A stretch of 64,000 nucleotides of DNA, from positions 44,719-108,718 of the forward strand of contig CALUJL010000035.1 in the NCBI GenBank assembly GCA_944320955.1. The letters run 5' to 3'. The DNA is from an uncultured Bacteroidaceae bacterium (GTDB lineage Bacteria; Bacteroidota; Bacteroidia; Bacteroidales; Bacteroidaceae). The position numbers were made by a program, and so were the translations under genes. The notes under the pieces are model-generated. The model did no database searches. It was given only the letters and a program-made list of their open reading frames with translations, and was not told where the DNA came from. Below are positions 10,387 through 18,484 of this stretch, piece by piece (within the stretch, counting starts at the first letter, position 1; every line of letters starts with the position of its first letter).

Positions 10387-11526
10387 TTAGCGGTGGGCGT
10401 ACATGCGCTCGTAGTAGTTCTGGTAGTCGCCGGAGGTGACTTCGCGCACCCAATCCTGGTGTTCGAGGTACCAGCGTATGGTTTTGACGATGCCGACTTC
10501 GAAGCAGGTCTCGGGATACCAGCCGAGTTCTTCCTTTATCTTGGTGGGGTCGATGGCGTAGCGCTGGTCGTGGCCGAGGCGGTCGGCGACGAAGGTGATG
10601 AGGCTTTCGTCTATCCAGTCTATGGAGGGTTGGCCGTCGGGGCCGGGCACGCGCTTGCGGAGCACCTGGCGGTAGGCGGGGTTCTCCTCCATGAGCTGGC
10701 GGATGGTGCGGATGGTGAGCTTCACGATGTCGATGTTTGTCTTCTCGTTGTGCCCGCCCACGTTGTAGACCTCTCCGTCTTTTCCTTCGCGGACTACGAG
10801 GTCGATGGCCTTGCAGTGGTCTTCGACGTAGAGCCAGTCGCGCACGTTACTGCCGTCGCCGTAGACGGGGAGTTGTTTCCCTTCGAGTATGTTGTTGATG
10901 ATGAGCGGTATGAGCTTTTCGGGGAAGTGGTAGGGGCCGTAGTTGTTGGAGCAGCGGGTGATGGTGACGGGCATCTTGTAGGTGTCCCGGTAGGCCATGA
11001 CCACGAGGTCTGCACTCGTCTTGGAGGCGCTGTAGGGGCTGTGGGGGCAGAGGGGGGTCTGTTCGGTGAAGTAGCCTTCCGGCCCGAGGCTTCCGTAGAC
11101 CTCGTCGGTGGAAACCTGGTGGTAGCGTACGCCGGGGCGCCAGGTGGGGTAGCCGGAAGCGTCCTTGCCCGTGACCCAGGCGCGGCGTGCGGCGTCGAGA
11201 AGGTTCTGCGTGCCGAGGATATTCGTCTGCAGGAACAGCTGGGGGTTCTCGATGCTCCGGTCGACGTGGCTCTCGGCGGCGAAGTTCACGACGTAGTCAA
11301 ACTGGTACTGGCTGAAGAGTTGGTCGGCAAGTTGGCGGTCGCAGATGTCTCCTTTGACGAAGAAGCAGCGTTCGTTGTCGATGTCTTCGGCTATGGTGCC
11401 GAGGTTTCCGGCGTAGGTGAGGGCGTCGAGCACGACGACGCGCACGTCGCTGTGCTTGGCGAGGATGTATTTCAGATAGTTGGCGCCGATGAATCCGGCG
11501 GCTCCGGTGACTAAATAGGTCTTCAT
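10387..11526 (-). CDS. rfbB: dTDP-glucose 4,6-dehydratase
   Basis: 379 residues. An extended SDR fold with the NAD-binding TGAAGFIGANY at the N-terminus, the STDEVYGSLG segment, and the catalytic YSASK (Tyr-x-x-x-Lys). It converts dTDP-glucose to dTDP-4-keto-6-deoxyglucose in the cytoplasm, the branch point for rhamnose and other deoxysugars. It lies 34 bp downstream of rfbA, the enzyme that makes its substrate. rmlC and rmlD are not in the window. A slightly long insert around residues 110-140 (AWVTGKDASGYPTW) is common in Bacteroidota RmlB. Confidence 0.95.
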   Translation of the reverse strand: MKTYLVTGAAGFIGANYLKYILAKHSDVRVVVLDALTYAGNLGTIAEDIDNERCFFVKGDICDRQLADQLFSQYQFDYVVNFAAESHVDRSIENPQLFLQTNILGTQNLLDAARRAWVTGKDASGYPTWRPGVRYHQVSTDEVYGSLGPEGYFTEQTPLCPHSPYSASKTSADLVVMAYRDTYKMPVTITRCSNNYGPYHFPEKLIPLIINNILEGKQLPVYGDGSNVRDWLYVEDHCKAIDLVVREGKDGEVYNVGGHNEKTNIDIVKLTIRTIRQLMEENPAYRQVLRKRVPGPDGQPSIDWIDESLITFVADRLGHDQRYAIDPTKIKEELGWYPETCFEVGIVKTIRWYLEHQDWVREVTSGDYQNYYERMYAHR

Positions 11527-11560
11527 GTGCGGTGTGCTGTATAAATATAATAAGGTGTGT

Positions 11561-12427
11561 CTACTGTTGGATGAGGCTGAGGATGTATTGCCCGTAGTGG
11601 GTCTTCTGCAGCCGCTCGCCGAGGGTACGGAGTTGGGTGTCGTCGATCCAGCCGTTGCGCCAGGCGATTTCTTCGATGCAGCTGACGTAGAATCCCTGCC
11701 GGTTCTGTATGGTGGCCACGAAGTTGCCGGCTTCGAGGAGGCTGTCGCAGTTGCCGGTGTCGAGCCATGCGAACCCGCGTCCGAAGAGCTCTACGCGGAG
11801 GGTGCCTTCTTCGAGGTAAAGCCGGTTGAGGTCGGTGATCTCATATTCCCCGCGCGCGGAGGGCTGGAGCGAAGCGGCCTTCTCGGTGACGGAAGCATCG
11901 TAGAAGTAGAGCCCGGGCACGGCGTAGTGGCTCTTGGGGTGCTCGGGTTTTTCTTCGATGGAGAGGACTTTTCCCGCTTCGTCGAACTCGACTACGCCGT
12001 AGGCGCGGGGGTCTTTGACGAAATAGCCGAAGATGCAGGCCCCGTGGCGCGTGTCGGCAGCACGGCGGAGCATCGAGGAGAAGTTCTGTCCGTAGAACAT
12101 GTTGTCCCCCAGGATGAGGCATCCGGGTTCTCCGCCGAGGAATTCGGCTCCGAGCACGAAGGCCTGGGCCAGTCCGTTGGGTTTTTCCTGCACTTTGTAG
12201 GAGAAGCTCATGCCGAGTTCTTCGCCGCTTCCGAGCAGGTCGCGGAACATGGGGAGGTCGCGCGGGGTAGAGATGATGAGCACTTCCCTGATTCCGGCCA
12301 GCATGAGGGTGGAGAGGGGATAATAGATCATGGGTTTGTCGTAGACCGGCATGATCTGCTTGGAGATTGCCTTGGAGAGCGGATAGAGGCGCGTGGCGCT
12401 GCCTCCTGCGAGGATGATGCCCTTCAT
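11561..12427 (-). CDS. rfbA: Glucose-1-phosphate thymidylyltransferase
   Basis: 288 residues, the normal RmlA length. The N-terminal nucleotide-binding signature [17 protein letters not shown] is followed by [20 protein letters not shown] and the metal-binding LGDN motif. It couples glucose-1-phosphate and dTTP to give dTDP-glucose. It is first in a two-gene unit with rfbB and has its own promoter. The aminotransferase/acetyltransferase pair at 25-26.8 kb could draw on the same dTDP-sugar pool (inference). Confidence 0.96.
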   Translation of the reverse strand: MKGIILAGGSATRLYPLSKAISKQIMPVYDKPMIYYPLSTLMLAGIREVLIISTPRDLPMFRDLLGSGEELGMSFSYKVQEKPNGLAQAFVLGAEFLGGEPGCLILGDNMFYGQNFSSMLRRAADTRHGACIFGYFVKDPRAYGVVEFDEAGKVLSIEEKPEHPKSHYAVPGLYFYDASVTEKAASLQPSARGEYEITDLNRLYLEEGTLRVELFGRGFAWLDTGNCDSLLEAGNFVATIQNRQGFYVSCIEEIAWRNGWIDDTQLRTLGERLQKTHYGQYILSLIQQ

Positions 12428-12465
12428 AGTTGTTTGCTTGGTGTTTAAGGGTTAAATGTGCAGCG

Positions 12466-12496
12466 CAAAAGTACGGATTTATTCCGGAGTGACAAA
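12466..12496 (-). promoter_or_regulatory. Promoter of rfbA-rfbB
   Basis: On the minus strand TTTG, 19 bp, TACTTTTG, a near-consensus Bacteroidota promoter, 38 bp upstream of the rfbA start. Confidence 0.75.
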
Positions 12497-12591
12497 AAAT
12501 GTTTATATAAATTACGCCTTTTCCCCGCTTCCCCGCGCGAAAGGGTTTGCCCGGGGCAGGGCGGGGCGGGATATGCGGTGGAGAGGCGGCC

Positions 12592-12680
12592 GCGCTTCCG
12601 GGAAAAAGATGCGGCGCTTTTGTGAAAAAGCGCCTGCAGTTTCGGGAAAAAGCGGCTGCGCTTTTTGGGGAAAGCGGCGG
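12592..12680. repeat. Palindromic repeat cluster R1
   Basis: About four degenerate copies of the GCRCTTTT...GAAAAGYGC unit, for example GCGGCGCTTTTGTGAAAAAGC. It lies between the divergent rfbA and GH3-family genes. The rest of 12497-12787 is GC-rich with no credible gene. Confidence 0.7.
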
Positions 12681-12787
12681 GCGGCGGCCGGGGCGCCGGG
12701 GCCTCCCCCGGCCGGCGGGCGATGTGCTTTTGTCCGCTTTTGCTGTGAAAAAGGGCGGGGCGGGGCGGGTGTTTGGGAAAATAGCGG

Positions 12788-12795
12788 TAATTTTG
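12788..12795 (+). promoter_or_regulatory. -7 element of the GH3-family gene
   Basis: TAATTTTG fits TAnnTTTG and lies 79 bp before the ATG. No well-spaced -33 box is visible, so confidence is moderate. Confidence 0.45.
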
Positions 12796-12873
12796 CGGCC
12801 GAAAATCGGGCAACCTCCCCCTGCGGGCTTCTGCGCACGCTGCGGGAAGCGGCCCTAAAACGGTGAAAAAGAA

Positions 12874-14391
12874 ATGATGAGCATTACTCCGCTGATAGCA
12901 CCTTTTTTCAAGTCGCGCGTGCGCACCATCGACCTCTATGCCACGGAAGCCGAGGCCCTGCAGATGGCAGCTTTCCACTCGCTGCTCCACCATGCGCGCC
13001 ACACGGTGTGGGGCCGGAAGTACGGCTACGGCGAAATCCGCACCTACGAGGAATACCGCCGCCGCGTGCCGCTGCAGACGTATGAAGAGGCGAAGCCCTA
13101 CATCGAGCGTGTCCTGCAGGGCGAGAAAGACGTGCTCTGGCCGGGCCGCACGAAATGGTTCGCCAAGTCGAGCGGAACGACCAACGACAAGAGCAAATAC
13201 CTGCCCGTGACGGCCGACGCCCTGCGCACCATACACTACCGCGGGGGGCAGGACTGCGTGGCCCTCTACCTGCACCGCATCAATCCCCGCAGCCGCTTCT
13301 TCGACGGCAAGGGGCTCATTCTGGGCGGCAGCCACAGCCCCAACCAGAACACGCCCCACAGCCTGGTGGGCGACCTGTCGGCCATCTTGATGGAAAACAT
13401 TCCCGCGCTGGTCAATCTCATCCGCGTCCCTTCGAAGCGGATAGCCCTCATGGACGAATGGGAGGAGAAGATACGCGTGATGGCCGAGGCGGTCATCCCC
13501 AAGAATATTACCAACCTGAGCGGCGTGCCCTCGTGGTTCCTGGTCCTCATCAAGCATATCCTCCAAGTGACCGGCAAGGAGGGGCTCGAAGAGGTGTGGC
13601 CCAACCTGGAGGTCTTCTTCCATGGCGGCGTGGCTTTCACCCCCTATCGCGAACAGTACCGCCAGGTGATCCGCAAGGACGACATGCACTACGTGGAGAC
13701 CTACAATGCGAGCGAGGGCTTCTTCGGCGTGCAGAGCGACCTGGGCGACCCGGCCATGCTGCTGATGGTGGACTACGGGATGTTTTACGAGCTGCTGCCG
13801 ATGGACGAATTCGGCTCCCCGGACCCGCACACCGTGATGCTCCCCGATGCCGAGGTGGGCAAGAACTACGCCCTGGTGCTGAGCAACTGCGCCGGGCTGT
13901 GGCGCTACGTGATCGGCGACACGGTGCGCTTCACCTCGAAGGACCCGTGGAAATTCATCATCACCGGGCGGACGAAGCATTTCATCAACGCCTTCGGCGA
14001 GGAACTCATGGTGGACAATGCCGAGAAGGCCCTGGCCCGCGCCTGCGAGGCCTGCGGCGCGCTGGTGGCGGACTATACCGCGGCGCCCGTCTTCATGGAC
14101 AGCCGGGCAAAATGCCGGCACCAGTGGCTCGTGGAGTTTGCGCGGATGCCGGACAGCGTGGAGCATTTCGCCGCCGTGCTCGACGCTTCGCTCAAGGAGC
14201 TCAACTCCGACTACGAGGCCAAGCGCTCCAAGGACATCGCCCTGCAGCGCCCGGAGATCGTAGTGGCCCGGCCGCAGCTCTTCCACGACTGGCTCGCCGC
14301 CAAAGGCAAGCTCGGCGGGCAGCACAAGGTGCCGCGGCTGAGCAACGACCGCACGTACATCGATGAGATGCTCCGCCTCAACGGCGAATGA
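12874..14391 (+). CDS. GH3 auxin-responsive promoter family protein
   Basis: 505 residues, typical of bacterial GH3-family proteins. The adenylate-forming signature SSGTTNDKSKYLPV lies near residue 107, followed by the conserved segments SGVPSWFLVLIKHIL, FHGGVAFTPYREQY and ETYNASEGFFG. The C-terminus has the family's RYVIGDTVRFTS and TGRTKHFINAFGEELM. Plant GH3 enzymes adenylate carboxylates and join them to amino acids; the substrate in Bacteroidota is unknown. No signal peptide, so probably cytoplasmic. The ATG follows an A-rich leader. The gene stands alone and ends before a strong hairpin. Confidence 0.9.
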   Translation: MMSITPLIAPFFKSRVRTIDLYATEAEALQMAAFHSLLHHARHTVWGRKYGYGEIRTYEEYRRRVPLQTYEEAKPYIERVLQGEKDVLWPGRTKWFAKSSGTTNDKSKYLPVTADALRTIHYRGGQDCVALYLHRINPRSRFFDGKGLILGGSHSPNQNTPHSLVGDLSAILMENIPALVNLIRVPSKRIALMDEWEEKIRVMAEAVIPKNITNLSGVPSWFLVLIKHILQVTGKEGLEEVWPNLEVFFHGGVAFTPYREQYRQVIRKDDMHYVETYNASEGFFGVQSDLGDPAMLLMVDYGMFYELLPMDEFGSPDPHTVMLPDAEVGKNYALVLSNCAGLWRYVIGDTVRFTSKDPWKFIITGRTKHFINAFGEELMVDNAEKALARACEACGALVADYTAAPVFMDSRAKCRHQWLVEFARMPDSVEHFAAVLDASLKELNSDYEAKRSKDIALQRPEIVVARPQLFHDWLAAKGKLGGQHKVPRLSNDRTYIDEMLRLNGE

Positions 14392-14419
14392 ACATCTCTG
14401 CCGCAGGGAGAGAAAACGC

Positions 14420-14461
14420 AAGAATCCCCGGACTGTCTGCTGAGGCAGTCCGGGGATTCTT
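14420..14461. terminator. Bidirectional terminator, GH3 gene / tRNA-Leu
   Basis: A perfect 16-bp inverted repeat (AAGAATCCCCGGACTG) with a 10-base loop sits between the stop of the plus-strand gene and the 3' end of the minus-strand tRNA. Confidence 0.8.
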
Positions 14462-14468
14462 GCATGGG

Positions 14469-14550
14469 TGCGGCTGACAGGACTCGAACCTGCACGTCGT
14501 GAAACACCAGATCCTAAGTCTGGCGCGGCTACCAATTACGCCACAGCCGC
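14469..14550 (-). tRNA. tRNA-Leu (anticodon UAG)
   Basis: An 82-nt cloverleaf on the minus strand. The acceptor stem pairs GCGGCTG with CAGCCGC and has an A discriminator. The anticodon stem CCAGA/TCTGG encloses CTTAGGA, giving TAG in DNA. A long variable arm (class II) and GGTTCGAGTCC in the T arm are present. CCA is not encoded. Confidence 0.95.
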
Positions 14551-14573
14551 GTGCACCTCTGCATAAGGTGGGG

Positions 14574-14605
14574 CAAAGGTAGCGGTTTCGGGCGGATTAT
14601 GCAAA
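14574..14605 (-). promoter_or_regulatory. Promoter of tRNA-Leu
   Basis: On the minus strand TTTG, exactly 20 bp, TACCTTTG: a full match to the Bacteroidota consensus, ending 23 bp before the mature tRNA 5' end. Confidence 0.8.
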
Positions 14606-14622
14606 TTCTTTTCGTGCGGGGC

Positions 14623-15414
14623 TCAGGGCCGTGTGGCGCGTATTACTTCCTGCGTCTTGCGCTCGATGCCCCAGAAGTTGCCCTCCGGGTCGATGCCGAA
14701 AGCTTGCCCGTGGAACGGCAGGGGCAGCGTGCCGACCCATTCGAGGCTGCTCCCCAGGCGCGGGAGGCGCAGGACGTAGCACTCGGCGGCATCGTGGCCG
14801 GTGCAATAGAAGAGGCTGTCGGCCAGAACGCCGCCGGAGAGGCTGTGGGGCCGCACCTTTTCCACCAGTTCCTGCGGCAGGGTCCAGGAGCGGAGCTCGC
14901 GCCAGTCTCGGTCGAACTCCACGAGTTGCGACCAACTGACGTCCTTTCCCGGCTCTTGCGCCTTGTTTTCGTAGTGCGCGAAGAAGGCGTACCACTTATC
15001 CCCCTGCGGGGTGAGCCAGGTGAGGGAGCCGTGGCGGATGCCGAGGCTGATGCTTCCGGCGTGGGCCATGGTGCGCGTGTCGAAGATCTCCACGGAGCTC
15101 GTCATGGGGAGGCGGGGATAGTTGGAGTGGGCGCAGTAGAGCAGGTGGCCTACGGGCGTGGCGCTGTTGAGGTGGAAGATGGCTTCCTGCTCTTCGCCCC
15201 GGGCCTGCCACTGGCCGGCGGAGTCGCCCTGCAGGGTGTACTGCATGATGCGGCGGTTGTCGATGGCGTAGAAGTAGCGCCCGTCGGCGCAGGCTCCCTG
15301 GCGGGCTGCGGGGGAGTGGAAGCGGGCCTGCTCCCGGAGGCCGTCTCCGCCCCGGGCGGGGGCGGAGAGCGGCAGCAGGAGGAGCGCGAGGAGGAGGATT
15401 CCTGGGGTTTTCAT
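14623..15414 (-). CDS. Secreted propeller-like protein paired with a TonB receptor
   Basis: 263 residues from MKTPGILLLALLLLP, a clear signal peptide with a likely cut after APA. The mature part alternates short strands and Asp/Gly turns (RYFYAIDNRRIMQYTL, SSVEIFDTRT, NFWGIERKTQEVI), which suggests a small beta-propeller. I recognise no catalytic motif. It starts 14 bp after the TonB receptor stop, so the two are probably one operon, and it may bind or process the receptor's ligand (inference). An in-frame start at 16377 would lie antisense-like inside the receptor and is rejected. Confidence 0.75.
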   Translation of the reverse strand: MKTPGILLLALLLLPLSAPARGGDGLREQARFHSPAARQGACADGRYFYAIDNRRIMQYTLQGDSAGQWQARGEEQEAIFHLNSATPVGHLLYCAHSNYPRLPMTSSVEIFDTRTMAHAGSISLGIRHGSLTWLTPQGDKWYAFFAHYENKAQEPGKDVSWSQLVEFDRDWRELRSWTLPQELVEKVRPHSLSGGVLADSLFYCTGHDAAECYVLRLPRLGSSLEWVGTLPLPFHGQAFGIDPEGNFWGIERKTQEVIRATRP

Positions 15415-15428
15415 CGTGCGGAGGGGGA

Positions 15429-18128
15429 TTAGAGTGTCCATTTCAGTCCGAGCTGGAAGCGCTGGCCGTAGTATTCGGTCTGCTGGATGCGGGAGTAGGA
15501 CTCGCCGGGCTTGCCGAGGTATTCCTTGGCGGCCTGGTCGGTGATGTTGTTGACCTGGAAGGAGGCCACGAGCCCTTTCCACAAGCGCTTGGAGATGACG
15601 ACGTCCATGTGTATCTCCCGGCCGTAATACTGGTCGTTCTGTTCGTTTTCGCCTATGGAGAAGAGCATGCTGGAGCGGAACGTGTTGGTGAAGGCGAAGG
15701 ACCATCCGTTCCGTTCGCTCTCGTAGAAGAGGGAGATGTTGCCCGTGTGTTCCGGGCTGCTGCTCATGGTGAGTTCGCGTCCGCCGAAGGAAGAGGTGGA
15801 GTGGGTATAGGTATAGTTGGCGTAGATGCCCATGTCGCGCAGGAAGGGGACGGAGAGATACTTGAACTGGTGGTTGAGCGCGATCTCCGCGCCCCATATC
15901 TTGGACGATTCCGTATTGACGGGGCGCGTTACCTCGAAGAGTTCTCCGTCGATCCGCTGGTAGCCGGTGGTGGAAGTGATGTCGTCGTTGATGCGTTTGA
16001 GGTAGACTCCGGCCGTCAGCATGCCCAGATTGTTCGTATAGTGCTCGAAGAGCAGGTCGAAGGAGTGGGCGTATGCGGCTTTCAGGCCGGGATTTCCCTC
16101 GTCGATGGTGAGCGACTGGTCGTCGCGGTCGTAGTAAGGCACGAGATCGGAGTAGTCCGGGCGGCGGAGTCCTGTGCTGTAGGCCAGTTTGATGTTGGAC
16201 TTCCGGTCGAGGTTGTAGACGAGGTTGACGCTGGGCAGGAGGTTGCCGTAGGAAGCGCTTCCCTCGCGGTTGTCGGAGAGGTGGAGATTGTCGTCGGCGG
16301 TATGCTCGTAGCGCACGCCCACTACCGAGGTCAGGTTCCTCAGCCACTTGATTTCGCCCATGAGGTAGGCGCTCCACACGGTTTCCTTGGCGCGGTAGCT
16401 GGCCGGATCTATGGGGTCGTCCAGTGTGTACTCCGCGACGGGGACGGTGCCGTAGCCCTCTTCGGACTTGATGCCGATGAATCCGAAACCGCCGTCGGGG
16501 AGGGTGGCGTTGCGGCCCTGCCCGTCGATTGCCCCGGTGTAGGAGAGGCTGGTGTATTCCTTCCGCTTATGGAGCCATTTTGCGCCGAACTTTAGGTTGC
16601 TCTCCTGGCGGAGGAAGGCGAAGGGGAGCGTCAGGTCGAGACGGAAGCTGTTGTCCCGGTCTTCCATCTTCTCGTAACTCGTCGTGGCGGAAGAGAGCGT
16701 CAGCGGGTCGCCCTGCGGGAGCAGTACGCGGGTGCCGGCCAGCGCGGCTTTGGCCTCGTTGGAGAGGGAGGAGAGGTCGAGGCCTTTCCGCTGGAAGCGG
16801 TAGTTGGTCTGGTCGGGCTCGTCCATGTTTGAGTGGATGTTGCTGTAGGTGTACTCGATTTTCAGCCTGTCCAGGCGGTGTTCGCCGCTCACCTGGAGCA
16901 GGGAGGTATTGATTTTCTCGATCCGGTTTCTCGTTTCGCGGCGGAGGGTGGCATCGGCGGGGTCTTCCATGAGGAAGTCTGCGCGGCGGCGTATCTCGTT
17001 GTCGTTAAATTGGTTGTAGGAGTAGAGCACGCGCAGCTTGTTTCGCTCGTCGAAGCGGAAGTCCGGGCTGACGATCAGCCCGTAGCGGATGCGGCGGACG
17101 TCGTAGTCGTTCCAGCGTTTGGACTCGATGTCGCGGCTGTCGCCGCTGTAGGTATATTGGTTCAGTATGGAGCCGATGTTGGTCTGGTCGTAGCTTCCGC
17201 TCACGAGGAGGCCCAGTTTGTCGCCGAAGTACCGCTGCCCGTAGAGAACCGAGGCGTGTCCGAGCCCTTTGCCCCAGTGGTTGAAGTCGGAGTGCTGCAG
17301 GTTGTAGCCGCCCTGCACGGCCGCTCCGAGATAGAGCTTGTTCGGCGCTTCCTTGAGGTTGAGGTTTACGGTGCCTCCTATGGCATCGGCGTCCATGTCG
17401 GGCGTGCTGCTCTTGCTGACCTCCATGGTCTGCATCAGGTCGGTCAGGAGCAATCCCATGCCGGTGCCGCGCTCGTCGTCTTTGTCGGGGCTGGGGATGC
17501 GGGCTCCGTTTATCTGGATGGAGTTGTACTGCGGGGCGAGTCCGCGGATCATGACGTACTCTCCCTCGCCCTGGTCGCGGGTGATGGAGATGCCCGGTAT
17601 GCGCTGGAGCGACTCGGCCGCATTGCGGTCGGGAAACTTGCTGCTCTGTTCGAAATCGACGATGTTTACGATGTTCAGGGCGTTCTTCTGTTGGTTGAGG
17701 GCCTTGGCCTGCCCGCGGCTCATGCTGCCGTAGACGACGAAGTCTTTCAGCTGTTCGGCGTGTTCGTCCATGACGATGGCCAGTTTCTTCGGACTGTCGT
17801 GGAGCGTGATGCTCTCGTTGTGGGGCGTATAGCCGAGGAAAGCTACGCTCAGCCGGTAGGTTCCCGGGCGGAGGCCGCTGAAGAGGAATTTGCCTTCGGC
17901 GTCGCTCTGTGCCGAGAGGTGCTTGCCGCCGGGGGCGACGAGGGTGAGTGATGCGGCGGGGAGGGGCGTGTTTGCTCCGTCGGTCACGATGCCGTAGATT
18001 TCCAGCATCGGGGTTTTGCCGGGTTCTTCGGTGGGAACTGGTGTGCTGGGGAGCGGAGTTCCGTTGCTGGCTGCGGGCAGCGCGAGCAGTGCGGCAAGGG
18101 AGAGCCTTGCGAGTGTCGTGAATTTCAT
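15429..18128 (-). CDS. TonB-dependent outer-membrane receptor
   Basis: 899 residues. A signal peptide (LARLSLAALLALPAAS) is followed by a CarboxypepD_reg-like domain at about residues 45-125 (IYGIVTDGANTPLPAASL, GKFLFSGLRPGTYRLSV). The plug domain contains NIVDFEQSSKFPDRNAAESL and GEYVMIRGLAPQYNS, the style of the TonB-Xanth-Caul subfamily. A beta-barrel follows, ending in an aromatic strand (RFQLGLKWTL). It should import a ligand too large for porins; there is no SusD homologue next to it, so a classical Sus system is unlikely. The secreted protein downstream is the only obvious partner. Confidence 0.92.
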   Translation of the reverse strand: MKFTTLARLSLAALLALPAASNGTPLPSTPVPTEEPGKTPMLEIYGIVTDGANTPLPAASLTLVAPGGKHLSAQSDAEGKFLFSGLRPGTYRLSVAFLGYTPHNESITLHDSPKKLAIVMDEHAEQLKDFVVYGSMSRGQAKALNQQKNALNIVNIVDFEQSSKFPDRNAAESLQRIPGISITRDQGEGEYVMIRGLAPQYNSIQINGARIPSPDKDDERGTGMGLLLTDLMQTMEVSKSSTPDMDADAIGGTVNLNLKEAPNKLYLGAAVQGGYNLQHSDFNHWGKGLGHASVLYGQRYFGDKLGLLVSGSYDQTNIGSILNQYTYSGDSRDIESKRWNDYDVRRIRYGLIVSPDFRFDERNKLRVLYSYNQFNDNEIRRRADFLMEDPADATLRRETRNRIEKINTSLLQVSGEHRLDRLKIEYTYSNIHSNMDEPDQTNYRFQRKGLDLSSLSNEAKAALAGTRVLLPQGDPLTLSSATTSYEKMEDRDNSFRLDLTLPFAFLRQESNLKFGAKWLHKRKEYTSLSYTGAIDGQGRNATLPDGGFGFIGIKSEEGYGTVPVAEYTLDDPIDPASYRAKETVWSAYLMGEIKWLRNLTSVVGVRYEHTADDNLHLSDNREGSASYGNLLPSVNLVYNLDRKSNIKLAYSTGLRRPDYSDLVPYYDRDDQSLTIDEGNPGLKAAYAHSFDLLFEHYTNNLGMLTAGVYLKRINDDITSTTGYQRIDGELFEVTRPVNTESSKIWGAEIALNHQFKYLSVPFLRDMGIYANYTYTHSTSSFGGRELTMSSSPEHTGNISLFYESERNGWSFAFTNTFRSSMLFSIGENEQNDQYYGREIHMDVVISKRLWKGLVASFQVNNITDQAAKEYLGKPGESYSRIQQTEYYGQRFQLGLKWTL

Positions 18129-18280
18129 AATAAAGTCGGGTATATGGGTAGTAGTTGTTGTCCCTGTTGCTTGCGGAGGGCAAAGTACGGTGCGCGGTGT
18201 GACAAAAGGGTTGCCGGGCGGTTACGATTCGGTTCCGTTTCCGCCCTGCGAGGGGAAAAGGGGGGCGTTGCCTGCCGGTT

Positions 18281-18360
18281 TCCGCTTTCCCCTGCGGCTT
18301 TCGGGAAAAAGCGGCAGCACTTCCCGGAAAAACCGCTGGGACTTTTTCCGGAAAGTGCTG
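18281..18360. repeat. Palindromic repeat cluster R2
   Basis: Three to four units, including GCGGCAGCACTTCCCGGAAA and GACTTTTTCCGGAAAGTGC. It lies between the glyS terminator and the TonB receptor start. The rest of 18129-18484 holds only the terminator and an imperfect TACTTTG box (minus strand, about 18181). Confidence 0.75.
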
Positions 18361-18413
18361 TATGGATTTGTGACGGGTGCCGCATGGGTCGGCGGCGCGG
18401 CCTGCAGGGTACG

Positions 18414-18446
18414 AAAAAAGCCTGCCGTGCGGGGCGCGGCAGGCTT
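18414..18446 (-). terminator. Terminator of glyS
   Basis: On the minus strand a long hairpin (AAGCCTGCCGCGC / GCACGGCAGGCTT) is followed by a run of T. It lies 38 bp after the glyS stop. Confidence 0.85.
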
Positions 18447-18484
18447 ATGGGGAGAGGGGAGGGCGGCGGTGCGCCCTGCCCGGT

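Noticed and set aside
12445..14535. Large minus-strand frame over the GH3-family gene
   Set aside because: Antisense shadow of a well-supported gene; it also runs through a tRNA and a terminator.
16833..17951. Long plus-strand frame inside the TonB receptor gene
   Set aside because: Shadow of a clear receptor gene, lacking domains.
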